The notes under the pieces were generated by a model. That model ran no database searches. It was not told the DNA's origin and saw only the letters and a program-made list of their open reading frames with translations. Below are positions 8,777 to 16,035 of a stretch of 46,976 bases of DNA, piece after piece; within the stretch, counting starts at the first letter, position 1, and every line of letters starts with the position of its first letter. This DNA is from JBHIYN01 sp041984235 (GTDB lineage: Bacteria > Pseudomonadota > Gammaproteobacteria > Ga0077536). Both the position numbers and the translations under genes were made by a program. The stretch is taken from assembly GCA_041984235.1 (NCBI GenBank), contig JBHIYN010000026.1, forward strand, positions 1 through 46,976, written 5' to 3'.

Positions 8777-9187
8777 TCAGGGCGTGCGCTTGCGGCCGCT
8801 CCAGTGGTCACGCCAGATCTCGTCGATGGCGTCGGCGAGGGTGGCCACGTCGAAGGGCTTGGGAATGACGTCGATGGCGCCGACCTTGAGAAAGCTGCTG
8901 AGATCCAGGGTCTCGGCCTGGGTGGTCAGGAACACCACCGGGACCTCGGCCAGCGCCGGCTGGCGCCGCAGCTCCTCGTACAGTGCCACGCCGGTGGTGT
9001 CGGGCATGACGGAATCGAGCAGCAGCAGGTCGGGGGCGACGTTTGCCGCACGTTCGATGGCCTCCGCGGCGGAAGCGCAGAACTCGACCTCGAAGCGGTC
9101 GTCGCGCTCCAGCGCCATGCGCACGAGCTCGCGAATATCGGGAGAATCGTCGACGTGAAGAATTCGCTTCAGGGCTGGGGTACTCAT
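8777..9187 (-). CDS. Single-domain response regulator (CheY-like)
   Basis: This 136-residue protein consists only of a receiver domain. The acidic pair is Asp13-Asp14 (HVDD), the phosphorylated aspartate is Asp58 (LLLLDSVMPD), the switch threonine is in LTT at 88-89, and the conserved lysine is Lys110 (IPKPF). No output domain follows. It probably relays a phosphate or controls a partner protein. It is convergent with pelG and divergent from the GH114-like gene, so a role in Pel regulation is suggested by position only. No sensor kinase is in the window. The ATG at 9187 is preceded by TACAAT (9201-9196 on this strand), which would put transcription start almost at the start codon. Confidence 0.85.
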   Translation of the reverse strand: MSTPALKRILHVDDSPDIRELVRMALERDDRFEVEFCASAAEAIERAANVAPDLLLLDSVMPDTTGVALYEELRRQPALAEVPVVFLTTQAETLDLSSFLKVGAIDVIPKPFDVATLADAIDEIWRDHWSGRKRTP

Positions 9188-9196
9188 GGCGGCGTA

Positions 9197-10243
9197 TTGT
9201 ATCGGACCCGGTGCGGCCTGTTTGCCGCATTGCTGGTGCCGGGCATCGCGGCGCCGCCGGCGCTGGCAGTCACCGGGAAGCAAGCCGGGTGGCATCCGTG
9301 CGCCATGGCCTACGTGCTGCAGGCAGACGGGCTGTCGGGTAACCGCATCATGGCGGTCGACGCACTCGCCGGCACCGGCCGCGACGTGGTCGTGATCGAC
9401 CGTGCTTTCCGCCAGCGCGACGATGGCTGGACACTGGCCGAGCTGGCGTCACTGCGTCACCGGCAGCCGGCACGGCGCGTGCTGTCCTACCTCTCGATCG
9501 GCGAGGCCGAGGACTACCGCCCGTACTGGCAGCCCGGGTGGACGCCGGCGGCCGCCGCAACACCGGATTTCATCGTCGCACCCAACCCGGACTGGCCCGG
9601 CAATTTCAAGGTGCGCTACTGGGACCCGCGCTGGCAGGAACTGGTGCTGGCCGACCTGGAAGCGCTCGTTGCACGGCAGTTCGACGGCGTCTATCTCGAC
9701 ATCGTCGATGCGTTCCAGTACTTCGAACACGATGCTGCGGCCGGAACCTGGGACGATCACGCGCTCAACCCGGCCACCGGGCGCAGCTACCGCGCGGACA
9801 TGGTCGCCTGGGTCGGGCGCATCGCCAACCGTGCGCGCAGCCTGCGCGGCGACTTCCTGGTGGTCGCGCAGAACGGGTCGGCGCTGCTGCACGAGCCCGG
9901 CTACGTCGACAGCATCGACGCCATCGCGGTCGAGGACCTGTTCACCCTCGGCGATGCTGCACAGGACGAGGCGCATACGCGCAGCGTGCTGGCCGATCTC
10001 GAGATCATGCGCAGCGCCGGCAAGCCGGTACTGGTGGTCGAATACGCGCGCGACGCCGATCTGCGGGAGCGGGCCGCACGCGCCGCGCACGCGCGTGGCT
10101 TCACCCTGGTATTCGCGCCGCGCGCGCTGGACGCCCTCGGCGAGGCGCGCCCGCCGCCGCGCTGCGCGGCGGGCGGGCAGGGCACGGCGGCGCGCGCCGC
10201 GCTCAGGCCGGCGCCCGGAACGGTGCGCGCAACTGGCCGATGA
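9197..10243 (+). CDS. Secreted GH114-like endo-alpha-1,4-polygalactosaminidase family protein
   Basis: This protein of about 348 residues is related to the hydrolase domain of PelA and to GH114/TM1410 enzymes, which cut partly deacetylated alpha-1,4-GalNAc polymers. Visible hallmarks are SYLSIGEAEDYR (Glu103), the NPDWPG loop, WDPRWQ, and the acidic strand FDGVYLDIVDAF (Asp168, Asp171). I chose the TTG at 9197 because it gives a compact signal peptide (ending PPALA). There is no upstream ATG in frame that avoids the neighbouring gene, and the internal ATG at 9305 would remove the secretion signal. The start is therefore uncertain. The C-terminal tail of about 40 residues is low-complexity and overlaps the end of the convergent hydroxylase gene by 41 bp. 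Position beside pel suggests Pel trimming or release. Confidence 0.78.
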   Translation: MYRTRCGLFAALLVPGIAAPPALAVTGKQAGWHPCAMAYVLQADGLSGNRIMAVDALAGTGRDVVVIDRAFRQRDDGWTLAELASLRHRQPARRVLSYLSIGEAEDYRPYWQPGWTPAAAATPDFIVAPNPDWPGNFKVRYWDPRWQELVLADLEALVARQFDGVYLDIVDAFQYFEHDAAAGTWDDHALNPATGRSYRADMVAWVGRIANRARSLRGDFLVVAQNGSALLHEPGYVDSIDAIAVEDLFTLGDAAQDEAHTRSVLADLEIMRSAGKPVLVVEYARDADLRERAARAAHARGFTLVFAPRALDALGEARPPPRCAAGGQGTAARAALRPAPGTVRATGR

Positions 10244-11081
10244 AATCGGCCGGCATCGGCCCCTCGATGCCGATCTCGCCCACGTCCGCCCCGGGCCGGA
10301 ACCAGAACGTGCCGAACACGTGGTCCCACAGCATCAGGTTCTCGCCGTAGTTGTGGTTGCCGATCGCGCTGTCGATGGCGTGGTGCCAGCGGTGCAGGTT
10401 GGGGGTGTTGAACGCGTAGCTCAGGGCGCCGCAGTGCATGTCCACGTTGCAGTGCGTGAGGATGCCGACATAGGCGGTGATGGCGCTAACCCACACGATG
10501 GCGTCCATGCTGATGCCGCTCAGCAGCAGGAACGGCAGGCTGGCAAACACGCTGGCGAAGGAGTCGACGAAGTGGAAGCGTCCGGTGTTGACGATCCAGA
10601 GTCGTTTGACGCTGTGGTGTACAGCGTGAAAGCGCCACAGCCAGGGCCATTCATGGGCCAGCCGGTGCGCCCAGTAGAGACCCAGCTCGGAGACCACCAG
10701 GCCGAACGCGACCTGCGCCGGCAGCGGCCAGGCGCCGGTCGTGGAGGGCCCGCGGGCGTCGAGCACGCCGAGCGTGAGCAGGGTCACGACGAAGACCTGG
10801 ACCAGCCCCTTGTTGAGCACGGTGTGGCCGAGGTCGGGACCCAGTTGGCCATCGTTGCGGCGCCACGTGCCGCGATAGCCGATCAGGCGTTCGCCGAGCA
10901 GCAGCCAGCACACGATCCAGGCGTAGGAGAGGTTGAAGTAGAGCGTTTCCGCGCCGCGTGCGAAGCCGAACGCGAGAATCGCGGCAGAGGAGGCGATCAG
11001 CAGCGGCCACGCAAGGCCGCGCACGACCCGGCCCGCGCGCGAAGTGGCGCCGCCCGTGGCGCTGGCCGCGGCGCGCGTCAC
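10203..11081 (-). CDS. Fatty acid hydroxylase / sterol desaturase superfamily membrane enzyme
   Basis: This 292-residue protein has several membrane helices and the di-iron histidine boxes of the family: HRLAH (139-143), HAVHH (152-156) and HRWHH (230-234), with an extra His243 in GNHNYGEN. Enzymes of this family hydroxylate or desaturate lipid chains or isoprenoids using oxygen; the substrate cannot be told from sequence. Translation starts at GTG 11081, one base after the stop of the upstream periplasmic-protein gene, so the two are almost certainly co-transcribed and coupled. It is convergent with, and overlaps the tail of, the GH114-like gene. Confidence 0.85.
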   Translation of the reverse strand: MTRAAASATGGATSRAGRVVRGLAWPLLIASSAAILAFGFARGAETLYFNLSYAWIVCWLLLGERLIGYRGTWRRNDGQLGPDLGHTVLNKGLVQVFVVTLLTLGVLDARGPSTTGAWPLPAQVAFGLVVSELGLYWAHRLAHEWPWLWRFHAVHHSVKRLWIVNTGRFHFVDSFASVFASLPFLLLSGISMDAIVWVSAITAYVGILTHCNVDMHCGALSYAFNTPNLHRWHHAIDSAIGNHNYGENLMLWDHVFGTFWFRPGADVGEIGIEGPMPADFIGQLRAPFRAPA

Positions 11082-11082
11082 C

Positions 11083-11748
11083 TCAGTTGACGGCGCAGGT
11101 ATAGCGCAGGGCGGTGGAGACCAGGTACTGGTCGTTGGATTTGTCGCGCGCGAGCCCGCACTGTACTTCGGATCGTACCCGGTAGCCGTTGCCGTTTTCG
11201 GCGATGTGGAAAGTGTAACGCGGACTGCAGTTCGACGAACACTGCTCGTAGAGCGCCTTGCCGTCGTCCCCGCGGCCCTGCGAGAAGGCCATGATCCACT
11301 CGTTGAGATCGGCTACCGATTCGAAGGCGCGCGGGCCGAAGCGCATCGGCGTTTCGCGGGTACGCTGCTCGAAGTCCAGGCACACGTCGTTCTGCTGCTC
11401 GCGGGCGAGAAAGGCGATGGGCGCAACCCGGTAGACGATCTCGGTCGACTCGGGGCCCTCGCAGGCGCCGCTGCAGCCGGCGGCCTGCAGGTTGCCGCGG
11501 TCGGCCAGTGCGGCTTCGAGCAGGCGCGCGGCGATGGCGCGGATGGAGTCGGGACTCTCGGCGAGGTTCTTCATGAAGCCGGCCGATCCGTACTCGGTCG
11601 CGATCGGGTGCTCGGCGCCGGGCTGCGGGCACTGCGCGGCCGGGTCAGCGGCGGCCGCGGCACCGGGTGCCGTACCGAGCACGTCGTCGGCGCCGGCGGC
11701 GGGCATTGCGAGAGCCAGTGCGATCGTGCAAAAAAATCTAACAAACAT
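11083..11748 (-). CDS. Uncharacterised secreted protein, four or more cysteines
   Basis: I do not recognise this 221-residue protein. It has a clear signal peptide (FFCTIALALAMPAAGA) and an exported domain with several cysteines (CSGAC, DVCLDF, EQCSSNC, VQCGL, YTCAVN) that could form disulfides in the periplasm. The region following the signal peptide is Ala/Pro-rich. It is the first gene of a two-gene unit with the membrane hydroxylase, which starts one base after its stop. Its 5' end is unusually AT-rich for this window, including a run of seven A/T bases that encodes part of the signal peptide. Confidence 0.7.
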   Translation of the reverse strand: MFVRFFCTIALALAMPAAGADDVLGTAPGAAAAADPAAQCPQPGAEHPIATEYGSAGFMKNLAESPDSIRAIAARLLEAALADRGNLQAAGCSGACEGPESTEIVYRVAPIAFLAREQQNDVCLDFEQRTRETPMRFGPRAFESVADLNEWIMAFSQGRGDDGKALYEQCSSNCSPRYTFHIAENGNGYRVRSEVQCGLARDKSNDQYLVSTALRYTCAVN

Positions 11749-11784
11749 CAGGTTATCGCACTTATCTAAGATCGATTATTAGGA

Positions 11785-11813
11785 AGAATAGAGGGCTTTC
11801 CCGGCGAATTCAA
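11785..11813 (-). promoter_or_regulatory. Candidate sigma-70 promoter for the secreted-protein/hydroxylase pair
   Basis: On the minus strand TTGAAT (11813-11808) and TATTCT (11790-11785) are separated by exactly 17 bp. They lie 37 bp or more upstream of the ATG at 11748, in an AT-rich patch that stands out from the surrounding DNA. Spacing is ideal and the hexamers are fair matches. Confidence 0.45.
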
Positions 11814-12016
11814 ATGTGCCGGAAAGAACCTGGTGCGCGTTGCCGGAACGTGGCGGGGCGGATGCGGGCGCGCATGATGCAATGCACCATAGACAAAGTA
11901 AAGGCGCCCGGCGCCGCTTCACGCCGGCATGGCGCGCCCGCGGGCGCGTAAACGCCGTAGACTGTGCCCCCGCCGGCGCTCCAGCGGCGCCGGGTTCACT
12001 GGTATTGGAGGACAGC

Positions 12017-12667
12017 ATGAAATTACTCAACTCGTTCGGCCCCAACCCGCGCATGGTGCGCATGTTCCTTGCAGAAAAGGGCATGTCGCTGGAGGTCGAG
12101 GATCTCGACCTGATGGCGGCCGAGAATCGCGCCGGGCCTTACCTGCAGAAGAACCCCGGCGGGCAGATGCCGGCGCTGGAGCTCGATGACGGCAACGTCG
12201 TCGCCGAGACCACGACCATCTGCGAGTACCTCGAGGAGCAGCAGCCGCTGCCGGCGCTGATCGGCACCACCGCGCTGGAGCGTGCCAATACCCGCATGTG
12301 GACGCGGCGCGTCGAGCTCAACATCACCGAGCACATGTACAACGGCTTTCGCTATGCCGAAGGCATCGACATCTTCCGTGACCGCATGCTGTGCTTCCCG
12401 GAGGCGGCGGACAGCCTCAAGGCCAAGGCGCGCGGTGGCCGCGAATGGCTGAACGGGCTGATCGGTGGCCGCGAGTTCATCGCCGGTGACAAGATCTGCA
12501 TGGCCGACCTGGTGCTCTACTGCTGCATGGATTTCTGCAAGGATGTCGGCCAGCCGCTGGACGCGGACCTGGAGAATCTCGGCGCCTGGTTCAAGCGTAT
12601 CGACGCGCGCCCCAGCGCCAAGGCCAGCCTGCATGCCGGCGCGGCGCAGATGAAGATGGCGGGCTAG
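12017..12667 (+). CDS. Glutathione S-transferase family protein
   Basis: This 216-residue protein has the two-domain GST layout. The N-terminal thioredoxin fold (LLNSFGPNPRMVRMFLAEKG) contains the cis-proline loop NPGGQMPALEL and the glutathione-binding TTICEYLEE. An all-helical C-terminal domain has the N-capping-like FIAGDKICMADLVLY. Such enzymes conjugate or exchange glutathione on electrophiles. The ATG at 12017 has a GGAGG ribosome site (12006-12010) at ideal spacing, which decides the start. The gene stands alone and is convergent with an LLM oxidoreductase across a terminator hairpin. Confidence 0.9.
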   Translation: MKLLNSFGPNPRMVRMFLAEKGMSLEVEDLDLMAAENRAGPYLQKNPGGQMPALELDDGNVVAETTTICEYLEEQQPLPALIGTTALERANTRMWTRRVELNITEHMYNGFRYAEGIDIFRDRMLCFPEAADSLKAKARGGREWLNGLIGGREFIAGDKICMADLVLYCCMDFCKDVGQPLDADLENLGAWFKRIDARPSAKASLHAGAAQMKMAG

Positions 12668-12710
12668 GACTCGCCCCGCAGGGCCGGCCGGGGAACCGCC
12701 GGCGGTCCGA

Positions 12711-12746
12711 AAACGACCGCGCCGCCCACGGGGGCGGCGCGGTTTG
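12711..12746. terminator. Bidirectional hairpin terminator
   Basis: A perfect 11-bp stem (ACCGCGCCGCC at 12716-12726 with GGCGGCGCGGT at 12733-12743) and a 6-base loop lie between two convergent genes. On the minus strand the stem is followed within two bases by TTTT, so it fits Rho-independent termination of the LLM gene best. In the + direction the T tract is only three bases. Confidence 0.7.
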
Positions 12747-12781
12747 CGCGGGCGGCGGCGCCGCCCGTACGCGGTGCCGCC

Positions 12782-13921
12782 TCAGGCGGCCTTGGTCTCG
12801 TCGCGCAGGAACTGCGGCGGACCGTCGACCTCGCGATCGAACAGCGGCCGCTCGCCCAGGGTCTTCAACTGCGGCATGACCTCGCGCGCGAACAGGCTCA
12901 TGTTCTCCTGCGCGGTGGCCGCGGCCATGCCGGCATAGCTGAACACGCCGGTGAAGCCGCAGCAGTTGGTGCGCGCGTGGATGTCCTTGATCTTCTCGTA
13001 GCACTGCTCGGGCGTCCCCCACACCTGCAGGCTCATGAAGAACTCCGCCATGGCGTCCACGCCTTCGCTCTCGATGGTCTCTTTCAGGCGCTTGTAGTAC
13101 TCGTAGCCCCTGGTCTGCTCGAAGTGGTCGCTGCCCATCTCGTAATGCTTGACCACCGACTGCCAGTAGCCGCCGATGTACTCGCGCGCGAGCTCCTCGG
13201 CACGGCCCGCATCCTTGTCGCAGATGACCCAGCCGGCGACGTAGGGATTCGGAGCGGCGACGCCGTGTTGCTGCATGAACAGCGTGTTGTACTCGTCCAG
13301 CTCCTTGGCATGCTCCTCCCACGGCTTCTGCGGGATGACCAGGATGCCGAGGCCGAGGCGCGCCATGATCAGCGAGGACTCGGGTGACACCGCGGCGGCA
13401 TAGGTGCGGTTGCGGAAGGAGCGGAACGGCTCCGGGCGGATGCGCGCGCGCGGCTGCCTGATGTGCTTGCCGTCATACTCGCAGTAGCCCTGCTCGAGGC
13501 CGGTGAGCACGGTTTCGGCGCATTCGACGAAACGCTCGCGGGACTCGCCCATGGGCACGCGGAAGCCTTCGAACTCGACCCGGCCGAGACCACGCCCGAT
13601 GCCGAGCAGCACGCGGCCGTCCGACATGCAGTCCAGCATGGAGATCTTCTCGGCCACCCGCATGGGGTCGTTCCACGGCAGCACGATGACCATGGTGCCG
13701 AGCTTGACCTTGCGGCAGGCGCCGCCGACGGCGGCCAGGAACTGGGTGACGTCGGGGGTCATGGTGTAATCGGTGAAGTGGTGCTCAACGCCCCACACCG
13801 ACTCGAAGCCGAGGCCTTCGGCGGACAGTGCGAGCGCCATGTCCTGCTGGTAGATCTCGTAGTCGCTGACGCCCTGATCGCGGCGCGGGTTCTGGAAAAT
13901 GGCGGCCATTCCGACATGCAT
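12782..13921 (-). CDS. LLM-class flavin-dependent oxidoreductase (copy 1)
   Basis: This 379-residue protein belongs to the bacterial luciferase-like monooxygenase superfamily (TIM barrel binding reduced flavin). Features include the N-terminal VWGVEHHFTDYTM, the flavin-binding region GTMVIVLPWNDPMRVAEKI, GRVLLGIGRGLGRVEFEGF and the C-terminal VWGTPEQCYEKI. The ATG at 13921 is preceded by AGGGGAA. The substrate is unknown. A second, clearly related copy lies at 23067-24161. It is the last gene before a terminator hairpin, and the CmcJ-like gene lies 67 bp upstream on the same strand. Confidence 0.87.
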   Translation of the reverse strand: MHVGMAAIFQNPRRDQGVSDYEIYQQDMALALSAEGLGFESVWGVEHHFTDYTMTPDVTQFLAAVGGACRKVKLGTMVIVLPWNDPMRVAEKISMLDCMSDGRVLLGIGRGLGRVEFEGFRVPMGESRERFVECAETVLTGLEQGYCEYDGKHIRQPRARIRPEPFRSFRNRTYAAAVSPESSLIMARLGLGILVIPQKPWEEHAKELDEYNTLFMQQHGVAAPNPYVAGWVICDKDAGRAEELAREYIGGYWQSVVKHYEMGSDHFEQTRGYEYYKRLKETIESEGVDAMAEFFMSLQVWGTPEQCYEKIKDIHARTNCCGFTGVFSYAGMAAATAQENMSLFAREVMPQLKTLGERPLFDREVDGPPQFLRDETKAA

Positions 13922-13988
13922 ACTGGGTTCCCCTGTCAAATTCGCGTGTGTGGTAGCGGACCAGTAAAGCGCGGCCGCGGCGGCGGCG

Positions 13989-14831
13989 TCAAGCGGGCGC
14001 CGGGCCGAAGAAAGCGATCGTGCGGACCTCGATGCTGCGTCGCGGCAAGGCATCCGCGGGCGCACCCTGATCGCGAAATGCCGAGTGCGCGGTATAGCGC
14101 GCGCGGCCGTCGGCAGCGGAGTCGAAGCACTTCAGCAGCAGCACCTCGTCGGCGTGCATGCCGCGCAGGAAGAACCAGCGGTGCCGCGGACTGTAGCGCA
14201 CGGTGTAGATCTCGCCGGTGCGATCCCGGTACCTGAGGTCGGTGGCAACGAAATCGTCCGCCTGCAGGCTGCCGGCGTCGAGAATGCCCAGTGGCACGTC
14301 CTGCACCGGGCCGCGCAGCGGGCGCCACACGTTGATGAACACGTAGCGGTGTTGCAGCAGGGCGTCGGCCTCGTCGCCCATGAGGTCATGCACGCGCTGC
14401 GGCGCGGAAGCCTCGGTGTAATCGTTGTGGACGAAGCGCACGGGGTCGCGGATGCCGGAGTCCGGCTGCTCGGAGAGCGCCTTGTCACGCACGTTGTGAT
14501 CGAAGGCGAGCACGCGCGTGGCGCCGGTCGCCGCCTGCACCAGTGCCTCGCAGCGACCGTAGTAGCCGGCTGCCACCGCGGCCGCATCGAGAAAGTCGAG
14601 ATCCGGCAGCGGCTCGCGCACGAAGGCGAAACCGTTCTCGTCCAGGGAGACCTCGTCCATGCGGGTGCGCAGATCGTGGATCGGCACGCTGTGCTTGTCC
14701 GTGCCCGGCGGCGGCGGGGTGTAGCCGGGCTCGGTCTCGTAGAGCCAGTAGGCCGGGCGCTCGCCGGTAAAATCGAGGTAGTTCATGACCGATTCGACGG
14801 TGCTGAGGTGGCCGGTGTCGAGCTGCGGCAT
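13989..14831 (-). CDS. CmcJ/AsaB/GA4-desaturase-like protein
   Basis: This 280-residue protein carries the hallmark FVHNDYTEASAPQRV (about 133-147), FINVWRPL and RHRWFFLRGM of the CmcJ/NvfI family. Family members include CmcJ of cephamycin synthesis, fungal AsaB and gibberellin GA4 desaturase. The family is annotated as oxygenase/hydroxylase-like, with the conserved His/Asp and Arg forming the presumed active site. No biosynthetic cluster is evident around it, so its substrate is unknown. It is divergent from a GST-like gene and lies upstream of LLM oxidoreductase copy 1 on the same strand, and may act with it. Confidence 0.75.
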   Translation of the reverse strand: MPQLDTGHLSTVESVMNYLDFTGERPAYWLYETEPGYTPPPPGTDKHSVPIHDLRTRMDEVSLDENGFAFVREPLPDLDFLDAAAVAAGYYGRCEALVQAATGATRVLAFDHNVRDKALSEQPDSGIRDPVRFVHNDYTEASAPQRVHDLMGDEADALLQHRYVFINVWRPLRGPVQDVPLGILDAGSLQADDFVATDLRYRDRTGEIYTVRYSPRHRWFFLRGMHADEVLLLKCFDSAADGRARYTAHSAFRDQGAPADALPRRSIEVRTIAFFGPAPA

Positions 14832-14977
14832 ACTGTCGGCTCCGATGCGGTTGGGGCGGGGGCATTGTAGCGCCCGCCGCCTCACTCGCGTTAAACCGAC
14901 AGTGGAGATTGGACACGATGAGCGGTAGCCGGACGGCGTGCGGCGGCGCAACGCCCCGCGCGCGGCGCTGAGCCGAC

Positions 14978-15967
14978 GTGCAGTGGGTGTTGCACGGCGC
15001 GCCGATCAGCCTCTTCACGCGCAAGCTCGAGGCGGCGCTGCTGTTCCAGGGCGTCGCCTTCGAATCGCGGCGGGTCAGCGCGGAAACGCGGCCGGCACTG
15101 GAAGCGCGCTCCGGCACCCATCAGATCCCGGTGCTGGAAACGCCGCACGGCTGGACGATTGCCGACAGCACCCCTGTCATGATGTGGCTGGACGCGCTGT
15201 TTCCCGCGCGTCGCCTGTTCGGCCAAGGCCCGCAGGCGGTCGTGGTGCACGTACTCGAGGAGGTCCTGGACGAGTGGGTATCGCGGGTGATGGTGCACTA
15301 TCGCTGGCAGTACGACGTCAACACGCGCCACGTGATCGGTGCGCTGCTCGGCCGGGAGGTCGACGTCACCAGCGCACGCGAGCACCCGCTGGCGCGCTGG
15401 GGGGTGCGGGCGTGCCGCGCCACCGGCACCGAGACGGCGGGCGCGCAGCGCGCGGCCGAGAACGAGTACCGTGACCTGATAACCGCTCTGGAATCCCAAC
15501 TCGGCGCGACCCGCTTCGCGCTCGGGGAGCGGCCGACGGCCGTCGACTGTGCGCTCCTCGGCGGCCTGCGCGGGCACGTCCTGAACGATCCGGTGCCGGA
15601 CATGGACGACTTCCCGCGGGTGTGTGCGTGGGCGCGCGATGCCACTACGTGGGACGGCGCGGGCGAGCCGGCGCCGATTCCGCGGCTGACGCCATTCGCG
15701 CAGCACCTGCTCGAGCTCGCGGTGCGCGCTTACCGGCCGTTCGTGCTCGCCAACCGAGCCGCGCTGGCGGCCGGTGACAAGGCTTTCGTCATCGACACCT
15801 GCGGCGAGCCGGTCAGCTACCTCGCGCGGCCCTACCCGGAACGCTCGCGGCAGATGATCGAACGGCGCATCGCCGATACGCTGGATGCGGACGAGCGCGA
15901 CCATGTCATGGCGTGGCTCGCCGCGGTGGGACTGGGCGACTGTTTCGTGCCGGACGCGCCATCCTGA
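14978..15967 (+). CDS. Glutathione S-transferase-like protein, long C-terminal extension
   Basis: This 329-residue protein has an N-terminal thioredoxin-like fold (LHGAPISLFTRKLEAALLFQG, cis-Pro loop HQIPVLET, then ADSTPVMMWLDALFP) and a helical C-terminal domain (RFALGERPTAVDCALLGGLRGHV). About 100 further residues make it longer than classical GSTs. The start is GTG 14978, at which the first beta strand begins; no ATG precedes it without an intervening stop. A 17-codon ORF in the same frame (14918-14971) with its own GGAG site ends just upstream. Catalytic activity is not certain; proteins of this kind can also be binding or reductase-type GSTs. Confidence 0.75.
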   Translation: MQWVLHGAPISLFTRKLEAALLFQGVAFESRRVSAETRPALEARSGTHQIPVLETPHGWTIADSTPVMMWLDALFPARRLFGQGPQAVVVHVLEEVLDEWVSRVMVHYRWQYDVNTRHVIGALLGREVDVTSAREHPLARWGVRACRATGTETAGAQRAAENEYRDLITALESQLGATRFALGERPTAVDCALLGGLRGHVLNDPVPDMDDFPRVCAWARDATTWDGAGEPAPIPRLTPFAQHLLELAVRAYRPFVLANRAALAAGDKAFVIDTCGEPVSYLARPYPERSRQMIERRIADTLDADERDHVMAWLAAVGLGDCFVPDAPS

Positions 15968-16035
15968 ACAGCCGGCGTACGCGGGCGCCGCTGCGACGGC
16001 GGCTATACTCCCGCCCGCAGTAACGGGGAAGCCGC

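Noticed and set aside
10145..10185. GC hairpin near the end of the GH114-like gene as a terminator
   Set aside because: It lies inside the open frame, pairing is imperfect after eight bases and no T tract follows.
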